Positions 44,242 through 52,832 of a DNA stretch of 64,000 nucleotides are shown here, piece after piece. The first letter of the stretch is position 1, and each line of letters starts with the position of its first letter. The DNA lies in NCBI GenBank assembly GCA_011526585.1, contig WYBB01000054.1:1-64000 (forward strand). The letters are read 5' to 3'. The notes under the pieces were generated by a model. It was not told where the DNA came from. It saw only the letters and a program-made list of their open reading frames with translations, and ran no database searches. The DNA is from Deltaproteobacteria bacterium. GTDB taxonomy: Bacteria; Myxococcota_A; UBA9042; PHBI01. The position numbers and the translations under genes were made by a program.

Positions 44242-47231
44242 ATCGCCCCGCCGGCGCGGAGCGCGTGGTCGAGCATCGCACACGACAGGCGCGTGGCGAG
44301 ATCCTGCGCCTCGGGCGGCATGTGCGCGAGGACCTCGGCGCGGATCGCCAGCGCGCGCGAACGGATCAGCTCCTCGTCTTCACCGGCCGCGCGCGCGAGG
44401 TGCACCGCGGTCGCCGCTTCGAGCAGGTCGAGCATGCGCGTGATCCAGGTGCTCTGCCGCGCCGCGCCACCCGGCTCACCGAGGAGCGTACGCGCGGTCG
44501 CGAGCTCCGTCAGGGCCGCCGTGCGCGTGTCGGCGTCGCCACCGGCCGCGGCCAGCGCCACCGCGACGTCCGCGCGCGAGGTCCCCTCCATCGCCGACTC
44601 GCCGCGCGCGTGATTGATCCGCGCGCTCGCCTCGAAATCGGCGAGCGCCTGGGCGTAGCGTCCACGCAGGTACGAGCAGAGCCCACGCTTGGCGAGGATC
44701 GTCGCGCGCGAGCGCTGATTGCCCGACGCCTCGGCGATCGCCAGGGCCTCCTCGAGCGCGCCCTCGGCGGCCACGATGTCGTCACGCAGGACCGCCGCGC
44801 ACGCCAGCAGCTCGAGCGCCGTCGACAAGCGCAGCCGCTCGTCGAGCTCACGGCAGATCGCCACCGCCAGGTGCAGCTCGTCGAGCGCGCGTGCGTCGTC
44901 CCCGAGCCCGAGCAGGGCCTCGGCGAGGTTGAGCTGCACCTCCTCGCGCCCGCGCAGCACCCCGAGCCGCTCGAAGCCCGCGCGCGCCTCCTCCAGCGCG
45001 ACGACCGCCTCGCGCTGCCGCCCGACCCGCGACAGATGGAGGCCACGATCGATCGCCGTGCGCGCGCGCCCCAGCGGATCGCCCAGCGCCTCGAAGCCGC
45101 GCGCCGCCTCCTCCAGCGCCACCATCGCCTGGGCCGGCCGACCCGCGGCGCGCAGGACGTGACACAGCGTCGCCTGCGTGCGCGCCAGGTGCCGCAGGTC
45201 CCCGACCTCGCGGTGGATCGCGAGCGCCTCTTCAAGCGCCGTCTGCGCCTCCGTCGCCCGGCCCGCGCGCCACAGCACCTCGCCGGCGGCGGTCGCCACG
45301 CGCCCCGCGATCCCCCGCGCGCCATGGGTCGCGGCCCGCACACGCGCGCGCTCGAACCCCTCGAGCGCGTTCGACAGCTCGCCACGCGAGGCGAAGAGCT
45401 CCGCGCGTGCCGCCTCCGCCAGCGCCTGCACCTCGACCAGCTCCGCGCGCTCGGCCGACGCCGCCGCCTCGTCGAGCCAGCCGATCGCCGCGGGCTCTCC
45501 CAGCTCTCCCAGGCACTCGCCCAGCGCCAGCGCCAGCGGCGCGCGCGCGCGATCGCCATGCACGGCGGCGAGCGCCTCGGTCAGCATGCTGCGACGCAAC
45601 GCCGCACCGCCACGCAGCCGGAGGCAGCGATCGACCACCCACGCCAGCGCACCGGCTCGCTCGCCGCCGGCCTCGAGCTCACGCGCGAGCGCCGCGCGCA
45701 GGTTGTCGAGCTCCACCTCGAGGCGCGCACGCGCACGCGCATGCCCGCGTCCGTCGAGATCGGCGACCCAGCGCGCCCCCTCGTCGAGCACCCACTCCGC
45801 GTGACGCGCCGCCAGCTCCGCGCGGTCCTCGCACGCGGCGAGCTTCTCGGCGGCGAGCTGCTGCACCGCCGCGTAGAGCTCGAAGCGCGCGCCGCTCGGG
45901 TCGGGCCTCACGCGCACCAGCGAACGATCACAGAGGCGCTCGATCAGCGAGCCGCTCTCGTCGCCGGGCAGGACCGCCTCGGCCGCCTCGAGCGTGAAGC
46001 CGCCGGCGAAGATCGCGCAGCGCGCGAGCGTCGCTCGCTCGTCCTCGTGCAGGAGCCGCCACGACCACTCGATCGCCTCGCGCAAGCTGGCATGGCGCAC
46101 CGGCATGTCGCGCGGCGCGCGCCCGAGCCGGTCGAGCTGATCGTCGAGCCGCCCGAGCAGCGCCTCCGGCGGCCACAGCCTGACGCGCGCCGCCGCCAGC
46201 TCGATCGCCAGCGGCAGCCGATCGAGCCGCTCGACGATCGATCGGATGTGCTCGAGCTCGGCCTGCGCGTCGAAGCCGGCCGACACCATGCGTGCGCGAT
46301 CGACGAATAGCGCGACCGCCTCGTCCGGCGACAGCGGCTCGAGCTGGATCACGTGCTCGCCCGAGATCGCGAAGCGCTCGCGCGAGGTCGCCATCAGCGG
46401 CGCCGCGTCACACCAACGCGCGACCACCGGCGCCAGCGCGCCGACGAGCTGCTCGACGTTGTCGAGGATCACCAGCGGCGCCTCCGGCCCCTGACTCATC
46501 GCCGTCAGCGCACGCAGGAGCCCGCGCCGCGGGTCGGCCCCCTCGAGCCGCACGTCGAGCGCCGTCGCCATCGCGCGCAGCGCGTCCTCGAGCGTGAGCG
46601 CCTCGGCGAGATCGACGAAGACGCTCGCCTCGCCGCGCTCGGCCCTCCGCCGCGCCAGCTCACGCGCGAGCCGCGTCTTGCCGACGCCGCCCGGACCGAC
46701 GAGCGTGACCAGGCGCGCGCCTTCCCCCAGGCGTTGCTCGATCGCCACGAGCTCGCGCTCACGCCCCACGAAGCGCGTCCTCGCCGCCGGTGGACCGCTC
46801 GCGCGCGACGTCGCCTCGCGCGCGGTCGTCGCCGGTCCAGGCGCCCCGCTCACCGGCACGCCCCGCGCCGGCGGTCGCTCGAAGCGATAGCCGTCGCCGT
46901 GCACCGTCACGATGTGGCGATGTGCGCCCGGCCCCTCGATCTTGGCGCGCAGCCGCTTGATCGTGCTGTAGACCGGCTCGGTCGAGGCGTGGCGCGGGTG
47001 GCCCCAGACCGCCTCGAGCAGCTCCTCGCGCGTGACCGTGCGCCCGGCGTGATCCCAGAGGTGCACGAGCACCGCGTTCTCGAGCGTCGTCAGGTGCACG
47101 ACGCGCTCGCCCCGCACGAGGAGCTGCTGGCCGGTGTCCACCGTGGCGTCGGCGAGCTCGAGCGTACGCCCGAGCGAGCTCTCGGGCACACCCGGCGGCT
47201 GGGGGGTCGGCGTCGGTGGCGGCACGGCCAT
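44238..47231 (-). CDS. Winged-helix / NB-ARC ATPase / TPR transcriptional regulator
   Basis: The product has 997 residues. OmpR-type winged helix at about 20-120 (TREELLEAVWGHPRHASTEP, ending IVTVHGDGYRFE). STAND/NB-ARC ATPase at about 155-450: Walker A VTLVGPGGVGKTRLARE, Walker B APLVILDNVEQL, sensor PLMATSRERFAI, and the GLPL-type block RLPLAIELAAARVRL. From about 480 to the end are helical TPR repeats. AfsR/MalT-like regulators of this design couple ligand or partner binding by the TPRs to ATP-dependent DNA binding. ATG 47231 is used; the frame stays open to a TTG at 47249. acs lies 52 bases downstream, so control of acetate use is possible but unproven. Confidence 0.88.
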   Translation of the reverse strand: MAVPPPTPTPQPPGVPESSLGRTLELADATVDTGQQLLVRGERVVHLTTLENAVLVHLWDHAGRTVTREELLEAVWGHPRHASTEPVYSTIKRLRAKIEGPGAHRHIVTVHGDGYRFERPPARGVPVSGAPGPATTAREATSRASGPPAARTRFVGRERELVAIEQRLGEGARLVTLVGPGGVGKTRLARELARRRAERGEASVFVDLAEALTLEDALRAMATALDVRLEGADPRRGLLRALTAMSQGPEAPLVILDNVEQLVGALAPVVARWCDAAPLMATSRERFAISGEHVIQLEPLSPDEAVALFVDRARMVSAGFDAQAELEHIRSIVERLDRLPLAIELAAARVRLWPPEALLGRLDDQLDRLGRAPRDMPVRHASLREAIEWSWRLLHEDERATLARCAIFAGGFTLEAAEAVLPGDESGSLIERLCDRSLVRVRPDPSGARFELYAAVQQLAAEKLAACEDRAELAARHAEWVLDEGARWVADLDGRGHARARARLEVELDNLRAALARELEAGGERAGALAWVVDRCLRLRGGAALRRSMLTEALAAVHGDRARAPLALALGECLGELGEPAAIGWLDEAAASAERAELVEVQALAEAARAELFASRGELSNALEGFERARVRAATHGARGIAGRVATAAGEVLWRAGRATEAQTALEEALAIHREVGDLRHLARTQATLCHVLRAAGRPAQAMVALEEAARGFEALGDPLGRARTAIDRGLHLSRVGRQREAVVALEEARAGFERLGVLRGREEVQLNLAEALLGLGDDARALDELHLAVAICRELDERLRLSTALELLACAAVLRDDIVAAEGALEEALAIAEASGNQRSRATILAKRGLCSYLRGRYAQALADFEASARINHARGESAMEGTSRADVAVALAAAGGDADTRTAALTELATARTLLGEPGGAARQSTWITRMLDLLEAATAVHLARAAGEDEELIRSRALAIRAEVLAHMPPEAQDLATRLSCAMLDHALRAGGAI

Positions 47232-47409
47232 CGCGCGCCAGGGTAGCAAACGCGGCGCTCACGTTCGAGAGCATGCCCACGATCGACCTCGCGCAGCGCG
47301 CTCCGCCCGGGGCTGCCCGAAATTGACCAGAAACCGATCCGGGCGGGTTGCTACAGTCGCCCCCGGTGCGCGACCTCGCATGCTGCCAGGCCGCGCCGGG
47401 AGGCTGATC

Positions 47410-49986
47410 ATGTCAGTGCAGCGCAGTTGGAAGCTCGGTCTCATCCTGGTCGTCGCGGCGCTCGGCTGCGGCGACGACGCAGGCACGGGCCAGGACGCGT
47501 CCGCCGATTCCTCGGAGACCACCCCGGACACGAGCCCGCCGGACGAGACCAGCGCGCCCGGTGACACCACGCCGGGCGAGGACACCGGGCCGGCGGAGGA
47601 CACGTCTCCCCCAGGAGACACCTCACCGCCCGACGACACGGCGGCGGACAGCAGCCCCGACACCACGGCGGACACGACGCCGGACGGCACCGCCGACACG
47701 AGCCCGCCGGGCGACACGAGCGGGCCGCCGCGCACGGTCTACGATCCGATCCCCGGCCGCTGGAGCGAGGACTTCGCCTTCTCGCTGCCCGGCCTGCAGG
47801 CCGAGGTCGGTCCGCGCGCCTACGACATGATCGTCGAGCCGGTGAGCGGCGACGTCATCGTCGGCGGCCTCTTCGACCGCGTCGGCGACATGCTCGCCGA
47901 CAACGTCGCGCGCTGGCGCCCTGACGCGGGCTGGTCCACCCTCGGCGACGGCCTGGCGATCACCGTGCACGCCCTCGCCGGCGATGGCGCCGGTGCGGTC
48001 TACGCAGGCGGCCGCGGCCAGTCCGGCGGCTTCGGGATCCCCGAGCCGGCCCCGATCGCGCGCTGGGACGGCCAGAGCTGGGAGGCGATCGGCTGGGTCG
48101 ACGCCTACGCGCCGGTGTGGTCGCTCGCCTGGATCGACGGCGCGCTGATCGTCGGCGGCGAGTTCACCACCATCATGACGAACGAGCTCGGCGACACCGT
48201 CGAGGCCGCCTACCTCGCCCGCTGGGACGGCGACGGCTGGAGGGCCTTCTCCGAGGTCGGCGGCCCCGACGGGCCGGTGCACACGATCGTCAAGCACGGC
48301 GACGAGATCTGCGTGGGCGGCCACTTCACCACGCCGGGCGCGCACGTCGCCTGCTACGGCGAGGGCGGCTGGCGCGCGCTCGGCGACGGGCTCAACAGCG
48401 TCGTGCACGTGCTGCACTCCGAGGACGGCGGCGCGCTCATGGCCGGCGGCTACTTCAGCTTCGGCGACCCGCTCGGTCCGCCCGAGCAGTTCTTCGTCGG
48501 CCTGGCGCGCTTCGCGGCGGGCGGCGAGCAGTGGGCCCCGGTCGCTGGCGGCGTGCTCAACGGCGCCATCACCAACGTCTGGGAGATCGCGCCGACCGGT
48601 GACGGCGGCCTCTTCATCGGCGGCAACTTCAACCAGGTCAACGCCGCCATGCCGCGCGTCGCCAGGAACTTCGCGCGCCTCGACGGCCTCGCCTGGACAC
48701 CGCTCGGCGACGTGACCAACGAGCTCGGCGCGACGCTGCCGAGCGAGGTCGGCGTGCGCGCGGTTGTGCCGGTCGAGGACGGCTGGATCGTCGCCGGCCT
48801 CTTCTCGACGACCGGCGGCGAGACGGCGCTCAACGTGTCACACCTGGGCGGCGGCAAGTGGAAGCCGCTGGTCGAGGTGCACGGACCCAACCTCGGCGTC
48901 GCCGGCAACATCAACTCGCTCGCGTACGGGCTGGACGGGTCGCTCTACGCCGGCGGCTACTTCCAGAGCGCCGGTGGCGTCAGCACACCCAACATCGCGC
49001 GGCTGTCCAACGCCCCGCCGAGCGCGCCGAACGCGATCGCCGCGCCCGCGCCCGAGCTGCGCTGGCACCCGATGGGCGCCGGCCTCGACGACACCGTCTG
49101 GGTCGTGCACGCGACCGACGACGGCGCGGTCTGGGCGGGCGGCCTCTTCACCGGCGGCTTCGCGCGCTGGGACGGCTCGCGCTGGGCGGTGCCCGCCCCG
49201 ATGGACGGCGACGTGCGCGCCATCGCGGATCACGACGGCGCGATCTACCTCGGCGGCACCTTCACGACGATCGGTCTCGACGACGGGCTCGCCCACATCG
49301 CGCGCTACCACGACGGCGCCTTCGAGGCGCTCGGCGCGGGGCTGAACGACCGCGTCAACGCGATCGCCGTCGCCGCCGACGGCACGCTCTACGCCGGCGG
49401 CTTCTTCACCGGCACCGGTGACTTCGATCCCGAGCGCAAGACCGGCACCGAGCTCCACTACGTCGCGCGCTGGACCGGCGCCGTCTGGGAGGACCTCGGC
49501 GGCGGGCTCGACGGCTTCGTGCGCGACCTCGCCTTCTGGGGCGACGACCTCATCGCGGTCGGCCAGTTCGAGCACGCCGGCGGCGTGAGCGTGAGCTCGA
49601 TCGCGCGCTGGGACGGTGAGCGCTGGTCGCCGATCGGGCGCAGCGACGCGTGGCGCTACGACTGGGGTGGCGCGCTCCAGCTCGGCGCGCTCGCCGTGCA
49701 GGACAACGGCTTCTTCGTCACCGGCGCCTTCAACGATCACTGGATCGGCGAGACCGTCTTCAACGGGATCGCCTGGTTCGACGGCACCGAGTTCGAGCCG
49801 CTCGGCGTGGGCCCCAACGACCTCGCCGAGGACGTGGTCATCACGCCCGACGGGCGCGGCGCCTTCATCGGCGGCCCGTTCCTGCGCGTCGACGGGCGGC
49901 CCTCGCTCGGGCTGGCGCTGTGGCAATTCGATGACATGATCGGCACGCCGGCCGCGGATCGGGAGACTACTCCTCGCGATCGATGA
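47410..49986 (+). CDS. Beta-propeller lipoprotein with Thr/Asp/Pro linker
   Basis: The product has 858 residues. Lipobox VVAALGCGDD places the lipidated Cys at residue 19. A 90-residue linker of DTSPPGDTTP-type repeats follows, a common cell-surface spacer in myxobacteria. The rest is built of about a dozen blade-like repeats with the motif (I/L)YAGGxF and RWDGxxWxxLG, e.g. LYAGGYFQSAGG, IYLGGTFTTIG and LYAGGFFTGTG, indicating one or two beta-propellers. No catalytic residues can be named. GGAGG is positioned just upstream of ATG 47410. Its last 20 bases overlap the end of the converging FMN reductase gene. Confidence 0.85.
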   Translation: MSVQRSWKLGLILVVAALGCGDDAGTGQDASADSSETTPDTSPPDETSAPGDTTPGEDTGPAEDTSPPGDTSPPDDTAADSSPDTTADTTPDGTADTSPPGDTSGPPRTVYDPIPGRWSEDFAFSLPGLQAEVGPRAYDMIVEPVSGDVIVGGLFDRVGDMLADNVARWRPDAGWSTLGDGLAITVHALAGDGAGAVYAGGRGQSGGFGIPEPAPIARWDGQSWEAIGWVDAYAPVWSLAWIDGALIVGGEFTTIMTNELGDTVEAAYLARWDGDGWRAFSEVGGPDGPVHTIVKHGDEICVGGHFTTPGAHVACYGEGGWRALGDGLNSVVHVLHSEDGGALMAGGYFSFGDPLGPPEQFFVGLARFAAGGEQWAPVAGGVLNGAITNVWEIAPTGDGGLFIGGNFNQVNAAMPRVARNFARLDGLAWTPLGDVTNELGATLPSEVGVRAVVPVEDGWIVAGLFSTTGGETALNVSHLGGGKWKPLVEVHGPNLGVAGNINSLAYGLDGSLYAGGYFQSAGGVSTPNIARLSNAPPSAPNAIAAPAPELRWHPMGAGLDDTVWVVHATDDGAVWAGGLFTGGFARWDGSRWAVPAPMDGDVRAIADHDGAIYLGGTFTTIGLDDGLAHIARYHDGAFEALGAGLNDRVNAIAVAADGTLYAGGFFTGTGDFDPERKTGTELHYVARWTGAVWEDLGGGLDGFVRDLAFWGDDLIAVGQFEHAGGVSVSSIARWDGERWSPIGRSDAWRYDWGGALQLGALAVQDNGFFVTGAFNDHWIGETVFNGIAWFDGTEFEPLGVGPNDLAEDVVITPDGRGAFIGGPFLRVDGRPSLGLALWQFDDMIGTPAADRETTPRDR

Positions 49987-50626
49987 CCGGATCGGGCGCC
50001 TCCCCGAGGAACTCGAACCAGCGTTTCTTGGCGCAGGCGTAGTGCTTGGAGGCCTCGACCAGATCCATGAAGGCGGAGACGGTGGCGGCGAGGCGCTCGG
50101 CGAGGCGGGCATCGGCGAGGCGACCGTCCTCGTCGAAGGCCTTGTGCGCTTGCGCGAGCGAGAACATGTCGGGATAGACGCGCGCGCCGAGGTGCTCGAG
50201 CGGCACGCGCAGGGACCAGAGCCCGCGGTTGCCGCCGACCATCGAGGGCGAGGCCGAGGCGAGCAGCGCGTGGCGTTCGTTGAACGGTTGCGGGCGGAAG
50301 CGCGAAACCCAGTCGATCGCGTTCTTGACGACGCCGGGCATCGACGCGTTGTACTCGGGGCTGACGAGCACGAAGGCGTCGCTCTGCGTGAGGCGCTGGC
50401 GAAGCGCGGCGGCGGGCGCCGGGATCCCGTCCTCCTTCTCGCGGTCGCCGTCGTAGCCCGGCATCTCGAGCTCGGCGATGCTCGCCTGGTCGACGGTGCC
50501 GCCGCCCGCGACGATCGCATCGGCGATGAGCCGCGCGAGGCGGCCGTTGAGGGACTCGGCGCGCGCCGAGCCGGTCAGGACGAAGAAGCTGACGGGCTGA
50601 CGGCCCGGGTTGGTCGCGTGGCTCAT
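49967..50626 (-). CDS. NAD(P)H-dependent FMN reductase (flavodoxin-like)
   Basis: The product has 219 residues with a flavodoxin-like fold. FMN-binding blocks: LTGSARAESLNGRLARLI for the phosphate loop and FVLVSPEYNASMPGVVKNAIDW, the signature of the NADPH-dependent FMN reductase family, with HALLASASPSMVGG for the third loop. A cytosolic oxidoreductase of the SsuE/ArsH/azoreductase-like group; the acceptor is not identifiable. ATG 50626 is chosen as the start nearest the fold; ATG 50650 is in frame upstream. It lies 87 bases downstream of the FecR-like gene on the same strand and overlaps the converging lipoprotein gene by 20 bases. Confidence 0.9.
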   Translation of the reverse strand: MSHATNPGRQPVSFFVLTGSARAESLNGRLARLIADAIVAGGGTVDQASIAELEMPGYDGDREKEDGIPAPAAALRQRLTQSDAFVLVSPEYNASMPGVVKNAIDWVSRFRPQPFNERHALLASASPSMVGGNRGLWSLRVPLEHLGARVYPDMFSLAQAHKAFDEDGRLADARLAERLAATVSAFMDLVEASKHYACAKKRWFEFLGEAPDPVIDREE

Positions 50627-50691
50627 GCGAGGGTCATAGCCGATCGCCACCCGGGATCAACCGGGCGGCTTCGACGAAGCGCGCGCACGCG

Positions 50692-50716
50692 GCTCCCGGC
50701 CTCACGGCCCGAGCTA
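50692..50716. repeat. Imperfect hairpin at the FecR-like stop codon
   Basis: GCTC-CC-GGCC, a TCAC loop and GGCC-C-GAGC are followed by TAC. As in the REP-like copies at 5778 and 18094, the CTA in the tail forms the minus-strand TAG stop, here of the FecR-like gene. The loop differs, so relation to that family is weak; a terminator is an alternative. Confidence 0.3.
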
Positions 50717-52144
50717 CGGCGCCTCCTCCGGACAGCCATACGAGCTGCGGTGCCGGTTGCCGAAGCCGCCGCGCGCGTCGCGCATCTGCCGCGCCACCTC
50801 GGGGCCGACCACCTCCCCCATCGCCGCCTCGAGCCGCTCTCCCGAGCTCGTGATGACCCGGAGCAGGCGCTCGATCGGCGTCAGCTCGGCGAGCCGCGCC
50901 GGCGTGACGTCAGGGGCGACGCCCTCGGCGCGCTCGCGCGCGAGCAACTGAAAGATGCGACGCCGCTCTTCGATCGGGGTCTTGTCCTGGACCTCGTTGA
51001 AGAGCGCCTCGGGTGCCACCGCCTGGATCGCGGCCAGGTCATCCCCCGTCACCTCGACGTAGGCCTGTCGGATCGCCTCGATCAGGCGCGCGTTCTCGGC
51101 CGCGAGCTGCTCGTCGAGCGCGTCGAGCTGTGCGTCCGTCAGCGCGAAGGGCTCGGCCTCCTCGCGCGGCACGCGCGGCGGCTCTCCGAGCCGATAGCCG
51201 ATCGTGTCCCAACGCAGCTCGCAGCGCTCGGCCATACGATCGAGCTCGGCCTGGCCGAGGTCGTAGGTCTTGTGGGCTTCGCGCACGGCGTCCGCCTCGG
51301 CGGCCTTGACCCGCAGCGCGGCGAGCTCGGTGCGCAACGCGGCGTTGTCGCGCTCGAGGGTCGCGATCCTCGCGCCGGCCTCGCTGCCGTCGACCGCATC
51401 ACCGACCCGATCGCGCGACGCGCTCGTGCCCGCAGGCGCGGCGAGCGTCCGCGCCCCGGACGTCCCTGACGTGCCGTTCCTCGCCGCCGCATCGCCGCCA
51501 CCGACACCCCGCGCCGCGCGCGCCGGCGCGATCGCGATCTCTTCTCCGAGCGTCGCGCGCTCGCCGGGCTCGAGCGCGCGGACCTCGCCCCCACGCGCGA
51601 CCTCCACCCTGCCCTCGTAGACCGTGACGACGACGAGCGCCGACACCGCCGCCCCGACCGCCGCGCCTCCCAACGCCGGACGCCATGCCGCCATGTCCTT
51701 CACCTCCACCTCGAAGCACGTGCCGCGCACGCGCACCTCACCCCCGGGCACGCTCACCGTGAACGCGCCGCCCGGCTCGACCCGATAGAAGACCGCCCCG
51801 CTCGACTGCACGAGCGTCGCCTCGCCGTCGCGCGCGATCGTCCACGCGAGCGCCGCGCCCGGCTCGAGCACCGCCACCCCGCGCTCGCCCAGGCGCTCGC
51901 TCGTCCGCGCTTCGGCCGTCAGCGACCCGACGATCGGCTCGCCGCGCGAGAGCCACCACGCCGTCGCGCCGATCGCCAGCAGCACCGCCGCGGCGAGCCC
52001 GAGCCCGAGGCCGCGACGTGACCCGCGACGGGCTCGCGCCTCACGCGCCAGCACGCGCTCGGCGAACCCGACCGGCGCGTCCGGGACCTGCCACGCCTCG
52101 AGCGCGCGTCGCTCCTCCTCCGTGAGCTCGATGTCTTCACCCAT
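50714..52144 (-). CDS. FecR-like putative anti-sigma protein
   Basis: The product has 476 residues. A short N-terminal helical part is followed by a transmembrane helix at about 45-66 (LGLGLAAAVLLAIGATAWW). Next is a FecR-type beta domain with GEVRVRGTCFEVEVKD and VYEGRVEVARGGEVRALEPGE. Between these two FecR strands is a hydrophobic insertion (LGGAAVGAAVSALVVV), which is unusual. The C-terminal half is a long coiled coil (LERDNAALRTELAALRVK) and a further helical part I do not recognise. It overlaps the ECF sigma gene by 8 bases, the usual arrangement for a membrane anti-sigma factor controlling its sigma partner. Anti-sigma activity is inferred from that context. Confidence 0.78.
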   Translation of the reverse strand: MGEDIELTEEERRALEAWQVPDAPVGFAERVLAREARARRGSRRGLGLGLAAAVLLAIGATAWWLSRGEPIVGSLTAEARTSERLGERGVAVLEPGAALAWTIARDGEATLVQSSGAVFYRVEPGGAFTVSVPGGEVRVRGTCFEVEVKDMAAWRPALGGAAVGAAVSALVVVTVYEGRVEVARGGEVRALEPGERATLGEEIAIAPARAARGVGGGDAAARNGTSGTSGARTLAAPAGTSASRDRVGDAVDGSEAGARIATLERDNAALRTELAALRVKAAEADAVREAHKTYDLGQAELDRMAERCELRWDTIGYRLGEPPRVPREEAEPFALTDAQLDALDEQLAAENARLIEAIRQAYVEVTGDDLAAIQAVAPEALFNEVQDKTPIEERRRIFQLLARERAEGVAPDVTPARLAELTPIERLLRVITSSGERLEAAMGEVVGPEVARQMRDARGGFGNRHRSSYGCPEEAP

Positions 52145-52721
52145 GGCCTGCGCTCCCTTCGGGTCCGAGCGCGCGCGCCAGCGCCTCGCGCGCGCGATGG
52201 ATGCGCGACTTCACGTTGGCGACCGAGCTCTCGGTGGCGCTGGCGATCTCGGCGTAGTCCAGATCATGGAACGCTCGCAGCACGAGCGCCACGCGCTGTT
52301 CGTCGGGCAGCGCCCGCATCGCCTCGGCCACACGCGCCGCGAGCTGCCGCTTCTCGGTGAGCGCCTCGGGGCTGTCCGACTCGACGCGCGGCACCTCGCC
52401 GAGCGCCGCGATCCGGGTCGCGTGGCGCGCGCGCCTGCGCAGCGCGTCGATCGCCGTGCGCGCCGTCACCGTCAGCACCCAGGTGCGCACGCTCGCCGCC
52501 CCTTCCGGGTCGAAGCGCGCGAGCCCCCTGAGCACGTTGAGCATCGCGTCCTGCGCCACGTCCTCCCAGGCGTCGCGGTGCCCGATGAGGATGCGCGCCA
52601 CCGCGCGGTGCACCTCGTCGGCGTGCATGCGCACGAACGCCTCGCGGGCCGCCGCATCGCCGGCGCGCGCGCGCTCGACGAGCGAAGCCTCGGCGCGGTC
52701 GACGGTGGGGTGGCGAGTCAT
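52137..52721 (-). CDS. ECF-type RNA polymerase sigma factor
   Basis: The product has 194 residues, sigma-70 family group 4. Region 2 lies at about 25-95: WEDVAQDAMLNVLRGLARFD for the -10 recognition helix and VRTWVLTVTARTAIDALRR for core binding and melting. Region 4 lies at about 130-180: LPDEQRVALVLRAFHDLDYAEIASATESSVANVKSRIHRAR in pattern, with the expected helix-turn-helix. ATG 52721 precedes the first domain directly. It overlaps the FecR-like gene downstream by 8 bases, so sigma and presumed anti-sigma are made together. Target promoters are unknown. Confidence 0.93.
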   Translation of the reverse strand: MTRHPTVDRAEASLVERARAGDAAAREAFVRMHADEVHRAVARILIGHRDAWEDVAQDAMLNVLRGLARFDPEGAASVRTWVLTVTARTAIDALRRRARHATRIAALGEVPRVESDSPEALTEKRQLAARVAEAMRALPDEQRVALVLRAFHDLDYAEIASATESSVANVKSRIHRAREALARALGPEGSAGHG

Positions 52722-52832
52722 GACGATCGTGGTCACGCAGGATGACACGACGGGGCCCGCCTCGGGTTGCACTCTCGCGTCGATTTTTTCGGGAGGACCT
52801 CGCCGCCTCACGGCGCGCGGGCGCCCCGGGGA

